Source: Lunularia cruciata (lineage: Eukaryota > Streptophyta > Marchantiopsida > Lunulariales > Lunulariaceae). Taken from it: DNA of 64,000 nucleotides. Under the pieces are notes generated by a model, which searched no databases, was not told the origin of the DNA, and saw only the letters and a list, made by a program, of their open reading frames with translations. The position numbers and the translations under genes were made by a program. Location: assembly GCA_948567375.1 (NCBI GenBank), contig OX419760.1, positions 10,602,001 through 10,666,000 of the forward strand. The letters run 5' to 3'. Positions 34,560-44,929 of the stretch are shown here, piece by piece (positions within the stretch are counted from its first letter, which is position 1; the number at the start of each line of letters is the position of its first letter).

Positions 34560-36330
34560 CTATGTGGTGCATGAGTTTTGGTAGATAAGTACCAACACCA
34601 TTTGAGCTTCAAAGACCCCAAGACCTTGGATCTCAAACCTATTATGGTGTGATGGAAGAAGGTGCCTCACCTAGCAGAGACCTTTTCCTCATAAGTGGAA
34701 TACACCAAAGATTTTTGGATAACTTGGAATATTCTTTGGAAGAGGATGTGGTAAACGATCAAGAGTACTATGAGATGGATGATGGACTGATGATCTTGAT
34801 GGTCTTGAGGAAACCTTTGTACTCTTGGAAGTGAGCCTGATGAGTCATATTGAGGGTATTGTGAAACCCAATGACTGCCAAGATGTGATTGTGGGAGAAG
34901 GAAAATACTTAAAATTTCTAAGTTGGTAATCTGAGAAGAATGTCAAGCATTTACCACCTTGTTTTAGGAGTATCAAGATGTCTTCACCTAGAACATTGAA
35001 GAATTGCCTAGCATCCCTCAGCAATTTGGTGAATGTTGAATTGACTTTGAAAAGAAAGCAGTCCCTATTCAACAATAGCAATACTGACTCAACCCCAAGT
35101 ACTCACTTTTGGTGAAGGGTGAGATTGACAAGTACCTACATTCAAGAATAATTTTTCCAGCACTTAGTAGTGAGTGGGTGTCCTCAATCATGGTAGTATC
35201 AAAGAAGAAGATTGGTAAGATCAAAGTCTGCTTAGACTTCTGAAAGCTAAATGCAGCCATGAAGAATGACCATCACTCTCTACCCTTCACTAACATGGTT
35301 CTAGACCAAGTAGCAAGAAACAAGTGCTATGGCTTTTTAGATAGGTTTTTGAGATATAACCAAGTTTCTATTTAGGAGGAGGACAAGAGAAAAACAATCT
35401 TCATGACAAACTAGGGAACTTATGCATATAACCACATGTCATTTGGGCTATGCAACACCCCTGACACCTTTCAATGGATGATGACCGCAATATTCAAAGA
35501 CTACTTGCAGAAATTCATGGAGATATTTATCAATGACTTTTGTGCCTTTGGACGGAGAGTGGACCAGTTGTCATTCCTATGCCAAACTTTTGAAAGGTTT
35601 TGATCAGTGGATATGTCTTTACATCCAAAAATATGAATTTTGGTAATGATAGAAGGGATCCTTTTTGGACACCATGTGTCTATATGTGGTGTGGGGAGGT
35701 CAATGCAAAAAAGGTGAAAGTGATCCAAGCACTGGAATCACCTGTAAATTTAAGGGAGTTGTGAGCCTTCCTAGGACATGTAGATTATTACAAAAAGTTT
35801 CATTAATAACTATGCAATCTTATCATCCCCTCTCACCAAACTACTAAAGAAAAAGGTCAAGTACAACTAGATTGATGCGCAAGAACGAGCCTTTGCAATG
35901 ATGATGGAGATGTTACTAGGTGTGGCAATCATGAGATCCCCAAAATGGGGTGATACCTTTCATGTGTATTAGATAACTCCCCCATGTAAATTGGAGTGGT
36001 CCTTATTCAAAAGTATGTTGGCAAGTAAGATTACCCAATGTATTATGCTAGTTGTCAATTACCCCAAGTCGAGCACAACTACACCACTACAAAGAGAGAA
36101 GCTTTAGGAATGGTTTATGCTTGTAAAATTTTTTTCCACATTTGGTAGGACATGAGTTTGTCTTTAATGTAGACCATTATGCATTGCACTACTTGGTAAA
36201 GAAAGCAAACTTGTCGAGAAGAATTGCTAGGTAGATCCTCTTATTATAGGAATTTACCTATATATTACAAGTACAAAAGGGGCCGGCATGAGAATGCATA
36301 TTTCCTTTCCTGAATCAAAACAAAGGATCA
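34560..36330 (+). pseudogene. Gypsy-3 RT and RNase H
   Basis: RT landmarks in broken frames: GEIDKYLHSRIIFPA near 35,120, SSIMVVSKKKIGKIKVC near 35,181, HMSFGLCNTPDTFQ near 35,435, and the active site IFINDFCAFG near 35,524, where F-x-D-D has become F-x-N-D. The connection and RNase H parts continue to about 36,270, with VDHHALHYLVKKANL near 36,173. At least a dozen stops are visible. 34,649-34,834 is a short open piece ahead of the RT without a clear motif. Confidence 0.7.
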
Positions 36331-36479
36331 ACTGACCAATCTTAATCAAGATTTTCTAGACAATAATTTTTTCCATGTCTCAAATGTGTTATATACCTGT
36401 TATGCTGCACAATAAAGGTACTTTTGTACATTACAATGTCCAGGAGGCCTGGACCCCAAAAAAGGGTGGTTTTCTTACA

Positions 36480-37685
36480 TAAGATCAGACCCTAGCAACT
36501 AAAGGGGAATATTTTGATCAATTTGGGAACAAATGAAGAACTCCATTGTTGTCTTGAAGCACATAAAGTGGGAAGAGTAATATCACTACATATGGAGGCA
36601 GCTTGAGACTCTTCTCCTTGACAAATGTAGTGAAGAAGATCCTATCAATGGCAATTTGGTGGCCTATCATGTATACAGATGTGCGTGTACACATCCAACA
36701 CTGTAATGCCTGCCAAAGAATGAGATGACCAACACCTTCTACATAGTGGCCTCTTTGCCCCATTCTGTCTTTGCCTCCTTTCAAGAAGTGGGGGATTGAT
36801 TTTGTAAGGCCAATCCAACTTGTCACTTGAACTACATGCAGGCATAACGTCTTAGTATGTACTGACTACGTAACAAAGATGGTGGAGGCAGAGGCTAGCA
36901 AGAAAGGATGATGTGGCTATAATGTCCAAAATTTTCTTTCATATCTTGATATAGCTATCGATTGGAATTAGTCAGTGGTTGCACTTCCTCAATAATCTGA
37001 TTGAGTCCTTGACAATGTACTTTCAAATCAAGCATAGGAAAACTATCCCTCACCCCTCACAACCCTAAGGGCAATGGCCTGAGCAAGAAGGCTAATGGTA
37101 TGTTGTGTAAAATCTTCAAGAAAGTCATGATCAATTATGCTTACAATTGGGATACCAAATTACCAATAGCATTGTTGGCCTATTGTACCATAGAGAAAAT
37201 CACCACATGAAAGGCCCCTTACTTCCTTACTTATGGGCTGCACCTAATTCTACATGCGGAGTTTGAGGTTCCCACCTATCAAATTGTCTTGGAGGATAGA
37301 ATGTTGCAAGAATATAGCCATGAAATCCGATTACACCAATTGATGTTTTTGGAGGAGAAACTAAAAGGCTCTAGCAAGTGAACAAAGACCAGTCAGCAAC
37401 AATAGAAGGAACACCACAACAAGCATATACATCTGATGCATGTAACTACAAGTGGCCTAATCTTGTTATACAACAATAGGCATAAATTCTTTGCATGAAA
37501 GTTGCATCTTCTTTGGATGGGGCCATATTGTGTTCAAGCCCTTTTTGACAATGGAACCCTGCACTTGGTAGATCTGGAAGGTAACATGTTCACCACCCAT
37601 ATCAATGGTTGGTATGTGCATAGGTGTTATGCTTTGATAGAATAGATAGGTAAAGGATTATATGAGTTTTTTTTGGCTTACAGAA
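36480..37685 (+). pseudogene. Gypsy-3 integrase
   Basis: Decayed integrase with CQ(R)MR-type zinc-binding remnants around 36,690-36,730, KKWGIDFVRPIQ near 36,783-36,820 holding the first catalytic Asp, VLVCTDYVTKMVEAEA near 36,850, a PHPSQP-type word near 37,050, and C-terminal INGWYVHRCYALIE near 37,600. Many stops. Sequence beyond about 37,685 belongs to the minus-strand Gypsy-1. Confidence 0.65.
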
Positions 37686-37690
37686 TGTAG

Positions 37691-38191
37691 TTACTCTATG
37701 TGTGATAAGAAATGTCGTAGCATGGCTGTAGTAATGCTTCCTATAAACTCTCCTCCTCTATCAAAAACAAACTCCAAATGGCATCCAAATCTAGTGATAA
37801 TGCGTTCATAAAGAAATCTACCAACTTCATCTTCATTCTTGTCCCTCAATGGTCTAGCCTCAACCCACTTGGTAAGATAATCAGTAACTACCACAATATA
37901 CTGATTGTTTTTTGGGGTTCTATTGAGAGGACCTAAAAAATCAATTCCCCACTTCTCAAAAGGTCCTAGCAATGGAATTGATCCAAGTGATAGAGTGGAT
38001 GTAGACTTTCTAGCAAAAGCTTGACAAACATGACAAGTTTTGCAATAATCAAAACAATCCTTGAAAATTCCTCTCCAATAGTAACCTGCATCTAGAATCT
38101 TGAAAGCAGTCACCTTTCCTACAAAGTGTCCTCCACACACTAAACCTTCATGAGAATCCTTTATGAGTAAGATAGACACTTCCTTACCCAT
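37691..38191 (-). pseudogene. Gypsy-1 integrase, truncated
   Basis: 166 codons. The zinc-binding module has H14, H22, C50 and C53 (CKTCHVC). Core motifs are KWGIDFLGPL (Asp at 84), VVVTDYLTKWVEARP, and FVFDRGGEF (Asp at 144). The open frame then ends at HFLSHIE followed by a stop where Gypsy-3 sequence begins, so the third catalytic residue (Glu) and the C-terminal domain are absent. It begins one base from the RNase H stop, consistent with a former continuous polyprotein broken by a shift. Confidence 0.85.
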
Positions 38192-39324
38192 TACTCTTTG
38201 AAGTAGACCATCTCCTCCTTGGTGAAAAAGAATACCTCCACCATTGTGTAAGGTCTAGATCTTGCTGCAAGGGCCTTCCTCTCCCTCACATGCATCCCTT
38301 CTGGATAGTTACCTCTTGTTACAAAATCCACAATCTCCTTGTACTCCATTGGAACCTCTTGAGTGACTGAGATTGTCATGAGCTCCTCATCCGGGAAGGA
38401 ATCATCCACTGGCTCATCTCCATCATGATCATAGGCTCTAGATAACAAATCAGCATTTGCATGTTTCTTTCCTGGCCTATCCTCAATGGTGTAGTCATAC
38501 TCAAACAAGAGTATCATCCACCTTGCTAGTCTCCCTTCAACATTAGGCTTGTTAAAGATGTACTTCAAAGCCTTGTGATCCGTGACAATGGTGGCTTTCC
38601 CTCCAATCAAGTAGTGTCTAAACTTCTTGAGACCAAAGATCACTACCAACCCTTCTCTATCCGTGACAGAGTAATTCTTTTCTGCTGAAACCATCTGCCT
38701 ACTAGCATAAGCTATTGGATGATCATGCCCATCTTGGTCTAATTGACTAAGAGTGCATCCTATAGCTACATTAGAAGCATCGGTGTAGAGGATGAAAGGC
38801 TTACTCCAATCAGGTTCAGCAAGAATTGGAGCTACAACAAGGGATTGCTTGAGCTCCTCAAAAGCTTTGAGAGCCTCATTGTCCTCCAAAATCACCATGT
38901 AATCTACACACTTCTTCTTGGAGATGGTCAATGCATAAGCCTTGTTGGAAAATGAGAAGATGAACCTCCTATAGTATCCAACCATCCCCAAGAATTGGCA
39001 TAACTTGGTCAAGCTTGAAGGGAATAGAAGGTTTGAGATTTTCCTCACCTTCTCAGGATCAACTGCTATTCCATCCTTGGAGATGATGTGCCCCAAAAGT
39101 AGACCTTCTTCACATCCAAAAATGCACTTCTCTAGGTTGAGTGATGCATTTGCCTCATCCAAGCATTGCAAGACCTTGATTAGGTGCTCAAAGTGCTCCT
39201 CCTTGCTCCCATAGACACAAAAGTGATCAATGAAGTCTCTCACAAATTTCCCAATGAAAGGTTCAAATACCTTGTTCATGAACCGTTGGAATGTGGCTGG
39301 AGCATTGCAAAGCCCAAAAGGCAT
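38191..39324 (-). pseudogene. Gypsy-1 RT C-terminal half and RNase H
   Basis: 377 codons. MPFGLCNAPATFQRFM opens the RT palm; the catalytic box reads FIDHFCVYG, so the second Asp of F-x-D-D is His and the enzyme should be dead. CIFGCEEGLLLGHIIS and FLGMVGYYRRFI follow. RNase H starts at FILYTDASNVAIGCTLSQ and includes VTDREGLVVIFGLKKFRHYL, VTDHKALKYIF and ADLLSRAYDHDGD. A spacer of about 80 residues precedes the integrase ORF. Confidence 0.9.
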
Positions 39325-40160
39325 GACCTTGAAAGCGTAAGTTCACCAAGGTGTGGTGAATGTGGTGAGTTGTTGATGCTCTGGTGCAATCTTGATTTGG
39401 TTATATCCACTATAACCATCTCCAAAACTATACCTCTCATGACCTGCAACCTCCTCCAAGACCTCATCAATGAATGGCAATGGGTAGTAGTCATTCTTGG
39501 TAACAAAATTGAGCTTCTTGTAATCCACACATACTCGAAGCTGCCATTTTTTTTCTTCACAATCACAATTGGAGATACCCATTCTGAATTCTCCACCTCA
39601 AAGATAAATCCAGCCTCCTTGAGCTTATCAATCTCCTCCTTCACAATCAAAGATATTGGTGGGCTAATGCGACATTGCTTTTGGCAGATTGGTCTTGCAT
39701 GTGACTCCACCTCTATCTTGTGCTCCTCCAAGGTGACTTCCTTCAAATCCTTGTAACTAAAAGCAAACACATGGATGAACTTGCAAAAAATCTCCTCAAA
39801 TCTCACCTTCTCCTCCTTGGTAACATTTGGACCATACTTGAGGGTAGATAACCTTCTCTCTACTTCCTCAAGTGTCAATGGTGATTTATCTGGCTCCTTC
39901 AAAACCTTTGGCTTAGGTGAAAAATCCATAGCACACAAGGGATACACATCTGAATCCAATTCAGATTCATCCTCCTCCATGCTTGTGTCCACACCTAAAT
40001 CTCCTTCTTTTGAATTTGATTCCAAATAATCAGAAGATGGTGTATCTAAATGTGAAGTGTTGGTGGTGTTAGTCATAGGAACTGTGACTCTATGGTTTGA
40101 TGGCCCAATCCTCAAGTACCCTTTGTGCCATCTATTTGTTGTGCATGATGCTCTCAACCA
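39325..40160 (-). pseudogene. Gypsy-1 protease-RT linker and RT N-terminus
   Basis: The open stretch 40,157-39,276 encodes an acidic linker (EEDESELDSDVYPLCAMDF), then HKIEVESHARPI and VSPIVIVKKKNG. A homopolymer shift near 39,550 (a run of T on the plus strand) moves the RT into the frame of 39,582-39,343, which reads CVDYKKLN, YYPLPFIDEVLEEV and GYSGYNQIKIAPEH. The next shift and stop precede MPFGL at 39,324. Confidence 0.85.
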
Positions 40161-40229
40161 TGGCCTCCCAAGAAGTCATAGCTTGAATCTTTCAAGACTT
40201 GGAAAGTCATGAGATTTTGAACTCTCGTA

Positions 40230-40400
40230 ATTGAAACTACCACTTTATCCATCACCCCTATTGGTCAAACTTGTTGCTTATTTGCCATGCTCACCACAAA
40301 TGTTGAAGGTCTTGAGGGTATCATACCCAACTTCTTCATCAACCTTTCTGACATGGCATTCACTGCTGATCCTCCATCAACAAGTGCATCCTTGATGTTG
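40230..40400 (-). pseudogene. Gypsy-1 protease
   Basis: A short region between gag and the linker, in a frame shifted by one base from the gag ORF. It reads DALVDGGSAVNAMSER, with D-G-G at the place of the retropepsin D-[ST]-G, followed by a KLGM-type word near 40,335. A stop lies near 40,270. Assignment is by position and active-site motif. Confidence 0.7.
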
Positions 40401-41900
40401 TACCATTCACTCTCACATCAATTTTGGAGGCATATTCACAAGCCTCCCATGGTGGTGGCTTGGCATCCACCACCCCCATTGATACTAGAGCTTTTGCCTT
40501 CTTCTTCCTCTTGCTCCTTGTAGAACTCAAACCACCTCTAAGCTCCTTTCTCAAGGTAGGGTTCAAAGCAATCAATTGGCCCATTGTGATGTTAGCCTTG
40601 TGACTACCAACATCCTCCAACACATTGTAGTTCCATTGTTGCTTTGAAATCAAGAAATCCTCCATCCCCAACTTCTTCCTTGGAGTCTTTGTTGTCGATG
40701 GTATTGAGGTGCAAGTGCTCCTAGTAGACATAGAAGTATCCTTGCTTGGAGTAAATCCTTGAGAAGAGTGAACATCCTCTACAAAATGAGCTCTCTTCTT
40801 CTCTTGTGCCAAAAGCTCCAAATTAAGACCCTTGAAGTTTGAGCACTCTCTCTTCTCATACTTGCTCTCCACCACATCTATGGATGTTATCCCCTTACCT
40901 ATGTTTGTATTAGGAGCCACTTGGGTTTCACTACCTCCTACTTTCTCTCTATTAGCTCCCTCATAACCCCTTCCTCCATAGTAAGTGGAATTTGGGCAAT
41001 TCCTTTGGATATGGCCTCTTCCTCCACAACCAAAAAAATTTCTATCATTGAAATTGTTGGCTGGTTGGCCTCCTCTATATGGATAGTTTCCATAACTCCT
41101 AGGCCCTCTCCCTACATTTTGATCCACCTCTCTCTTTTCCCATAGTTGCACCACATTGATCTTGAGATCCGCAAGTTGTTCTATGATGGTTTGAAGTGGA
41201 TCCTTTGGTGGAGGTGCAAGAATTGGAGCAACTCCTACTTGTGGTGCAATCCTTGCCACCAAAGTATCAGAAGTTCCACCATACTTGTAACCTTGAGGAG
41301 GATGCACAACCTCCTTCACCACTAAATTACTCTCATTCTCTTCCAAACTCTCCTCCATACGAATTGCGATCTTGATAGCTTCAACCTTGGAAGAAGGTTT
41401 CTCATATCTCACCTTACTTCTTATTTGTGGTCTCAATCCTCCCACAAAATTCTTGGTGAGTGTGGCCCCTATGCCAATCATAGTAGTCTCCACATCATCT
41501 CCACCCTTCCTCAACACTATGCAAAATCTGGACTCTAACTTTTCCACTCTTTCCACATAGACTCTCACTTTCTCTCCATCTCCTTGTTTGAGAAAGGTAA
41601 CCTCACTCATCAATCTCTCATAACTCTCATCTGGGAGAAAGTTCTCAATGAGTGTCAAACTCTCCCAAGACTCTTCTTCCCCATCTCTCCTCTTTCTTTC
41701 TTTTGGTATTCTGACTCATACCATGTAAGTGTTGCATCCTCAAAGAAATCTGGTAAAAATGAGGCCCACTCATTCTTCCTCCTCTCATTGTTTCCTATGT
41801 AAGCTCTCTTGAAGTCTCTCACAAAGGCCTCCACATCTTCTCCATCCTTGCCAAAGAAACCGGAAGTTTCCCTATCTTAACCTCTCACTATCTTTCTTTC
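40360..41900 (-). pseudogene. Gypsy-1 gag
   Basis: The main open part is 41,658-40,360 (432 codons). Upstream, in another frame at about 41,870-41,660, the capsid pattern is clear: DGEDVEAFVRDF, EWASFLPDFFEDATLTWYES. Within the ORF the capsid C-terminus ends near residue 105, and a zinc knuckle lies at residues 208-221, reading FFGCGGRGHIQRNC with the first Cys replaced by Phe. A basic Ser/Thr/Lys-rich tail follows. Gag would form the particle; the frame break and knuckle change argue for a dead copy. Confidence 0.85.
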
Positions 41901-42576
41901 TCTCAATTTTTTTGCTCTTTTCTTTTCTCTCACTCTATAACTAATAGAGTATGTACATGACTAACACCATTTGAGAGTAATCCACCCTAGGGAGCACAAA
42001 AGGCTCAGGTTGCTGTGGTACCCACATTTTTTTGTTTTTCTATGGTTAGTCGTGTTTAAGAGATGAAGTAAGCACTGAAAGTCGAATTGCAGACAAAGAA
42101 TGGACGGAAGTAACTTCAGAGGAAATCTGAAGAAGATGACATTGGATCCGATGATTGAGGTACTCAGAAGAGAAGTATGCCGGAAAAAGTCCAAAGATCA
42201 CCATCTTTGGGTTGGAAGACGCAGGAGAGACGAAGACTGTTTAACAACCTTTGTACGTGGCAAGAAAGTACATTTCAAGAAATGGCGGGGGCAGAAGAAG
42301 CATGTCTTGACAGTGACCAGGAGTTGCATGCAGAAGAGAGAAATTTGTAGCTGAAATCGACTAAAGAATGACTGCAATTTGGGGTAATATAAAATTGCAA
42401 CTGTGCAGGGAAAAGTTGAATACACCAAGTAAATTTCCAATTCCTTTGAGTAGTCGCCCTGCAGTAATGCGTGTCCGGAAGCCCATCGAGAGTGAGATTT
42501 TCTGAAACCCTGAGGGAGTTAGAGTATCTCGTCCAGGAGAGAGTCTCATCTACATCATAGAACGAGAGAACAGATC

Positions 42577-44912
42577 ATGGCGAAGAAGGTGGCCAATGCG
42601 CTGGCGGTGCGAGGTTTTGCAATCCGAAAGGTAGATGTAGTAGCTAGAATCAAAGTCTTGATTAGACTTTGTATTACTTTTTTAGCATGGAACTGGAATT
42701 TCAATTTCTCGGGAGTGATGGTAGAGATTGTTGCTAGTAATTGTGAGGAGGGTCCCGAGGTGGAAGGGAAGAGAGGCAATCCGGCTCGATGGACTGAGTC
42801 GGATTGGAAGTTAGTATTGGGAAGAGAGCAAGAGAACCAACGAGGATCACCTTCTATTGGAAGTATGATGCTGCAGAGGAGACGTCGGAGATCCACAATT
42901 TGTTCTTTGCTCCAAGAACCACAAATAGCTACAAGGTGGAGTCCTATCGGGATCCGATCCAAAGAAGTATTGTGGGGGCGATGATGGCCATGTTCAAGCC
43001 AGAATGAACCACCTATGTGAACATGCAGCAAGTTGTCTTCTTCCATCAGATGTTTGCAGGAGCTCAAGTGAATTGGGCAAAATGCTTTCACCACCGAACG
43101 AGGCAGATGGTGGTGAATTGGCGAATGGGCTCGCCACCATATTATTTTGCACCATTTGCAGCCCACTTCTACTTCAGACTAAACTTACTAACCAAAGAAG
43201 AGTGTCATCGTATGGTGTCTCACATGCATCTTGATTCACGACGGGAAGCAGACAAGGAAGAGCGCCAATATATGCTGCATCTTCAAGAAAATGACAAATA
43301 CTTTGCGAGGACTGGACAGTGGAAAGTCAAAGAAATTACCAACCTGAAGACAAAGAAACGTGGCAAACCCAAAGAAGTAAGGTCACCTCCCACGCAAAGG
43401 AAGACTCAGCGGCTGATGTTGAAGATGGCGAAGATCGTAAAAGAGGCATCATGGGGATCGGAGTCTGGGGAAGAGACTGAGTTGCAAGAGGAGGAATCGG
43501 AAGAAGAGGAGCTCACATTGAAAAGTGAGGAGTCTGGGAGCGATAGTGATGGGAAACCAAAGGTCCAACAATCGGTAGCAATAAGTGAGGCTTGTCAGGC
43601 AATGTTGGTGAACAAGTCAAGACTAGAAGAGAAAGCAAAGAATCTCGCGGGGCCAAGTTCAAGAGGCCAAGACAAAGAAAGTGCCGAAACGATGAAGATC
43701 CAAAGATTGCAACTTTGGATGAAGGAGCCAATGATATAGGAGAAGACTCCAGACGAAGATGGTGATGAAGAGGAAGAAAAATTTGGTGGGATATCCTATT
43801 TGACAAAGGTGGTCATACCATTGATGGAGCTGTTGAAGGAGCATCGGAGAGTAATTCCCCAAGATTGCAGGAAGGGGAGGAACAAATTGCAGATGGTAAA
43901 GTATCTGTTGAGTGAAGTGAAGGAGTTGTAGGAGCAACAAGTCCGAAGAAGTGAGGAAGTGGAAGGACTTTGGAGGGAGGAAGGCTTGATGAAGAAAACG
44001 CTGACCATGCTACAAGAAAGCTGCGAAGTAAAAGAAAAAGAATTGCAAAAGCGAGCCGGAGAATTCAAGGAACAAGCGATGTGGCCCAACAAGATGAAGG
44101 AAGAAGTGAGTGATGTGCGCATCAAGAACATTCATTTGAAGGCGACAAACATCGTAATGGAGCAAGAGTTGGACAGTTTGAAGAAGAGTGCAGCAGCAAA
44201 AGATCAAGCATGGCAGAGAGAGTTGGCAGCCAGGCAAGAAGAAGAAGAGCGATTGCGAGAACTTGTCAGGAGCACGGAACAACAGAGCGTGCAGTATGCA
44301 GAGGAGAAGAAGATGCTTGCTGCAGAATACAAAGACGAGTTGAAGATGTATCGTGAGGAGTTGAAGGTGGAGCACTCTCGAGGATGTGCATCAAAATTAG
44401 TAGAGGAAGTAGTAGGAAAGTTAAGAGCAATCTTAAGCATGGAGGCTGAAGGGAGATTGGAGGAAGCTTGTCTACATGAGTTGAAATTACTTGTGCAGGA
44501 AACTTGGAAGAGAAAGGCCAAGGATGTGGACATGAACACCTTATTGATTCGATTGAAGGAACGTGTAGATAGGAAAATGTTAGATGTAGAGAACAATGTT
44601 AGTCTTAGACTAGATTTAGTCAACTTGGAGTTAGAGAAGATTTGGGATAGTGTGACAGGGGAGACAAAACCCGATGTCGTAGAAGTAGGAATACAAGTGT
44701 CATCAGACTTGATGATCGACACTTTAGAGAAGAGTGGGTCAGGAGATAAGGATGTAGATGGATTACCCATGAGCTCAATTGTAGATTATAGTGTAGAAGT
44801 AGTAGAATTAGTGAAGGAATTGGTAGAATCAGCTATACCCAAAGAAGGTGAAGTAATAAGAAGATCATCGAGTTTGGAAGCCAATGATGAGGTAGACATC
44901 GGATCAGGATAA
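42577..44912 (+). pseudogene. N1 long ORF: unknown globular domain plus coiled coil
   Basis: About 775 codons if one frameshift near 42,840 and three in-frame stops (about 43,005, 43,737 and 43,928) are ignored. The N-terminal part has RWTESDWKLVLGRE; the core has YKVESYRDPIQRSIVGAMMA, VVFFHQMFAG, NWAKCFHHRTRQMVVNW and PPYYFAPFAAHFYFRLNLL. An acidic/basic linker of about 150 residues follows (E-rich near 43,470-43,520). The C-terminal part (43,959-44,912, 317 codons, open) is a long coiled coil with ELDSLKKSAAAKDQAWQREL and EEERLRELV, then a smaller helical domain with RVDRKMLDVENNVSLRLDLV, ending VDIGSG. No catalytic motif of RT, integrase, DDE transposase, Rep or tyrosine recombinase is visible. 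I do not recognise the family; it could be a structural, Gag-like protein. Confidence 0.75.
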
Positions 44913-44929
44913 AAGTCAATTTTGAGATA

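Larger units (their letters stand above)
30745..37685 (+). mobile_element. Gypsy-3: decayed Ty3/gypsy element
   Basis: Plus-strand order leader, gag with zinc knuckles, protease, RT, RNase H, integrase, ending in an integrase-tail word near INGWYVHRCYA. No chromodomain and no 3' LTR were seen; the right end abuts the truncated integrase of Gypsy-1 at about 37,690. Heavily decayed throughout. Confidence 0.65.

Noticed and set aside
39184-39756. Plus-strand ORF of 190 codons
   Set aside because: Antisense to clear RT coding sequence of Gypsy-1.
42555-43166. Minus-strand ORF of 203 codons
   Set aside because: Antisense to the conserved N1 core, whose plus-strand words are shared with N2.
44204-44770. 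Minus-strand ORF of 188 codons
   Set aside because: Antisense to the conserved coiled-coil part of N1 and not conserved in N2.
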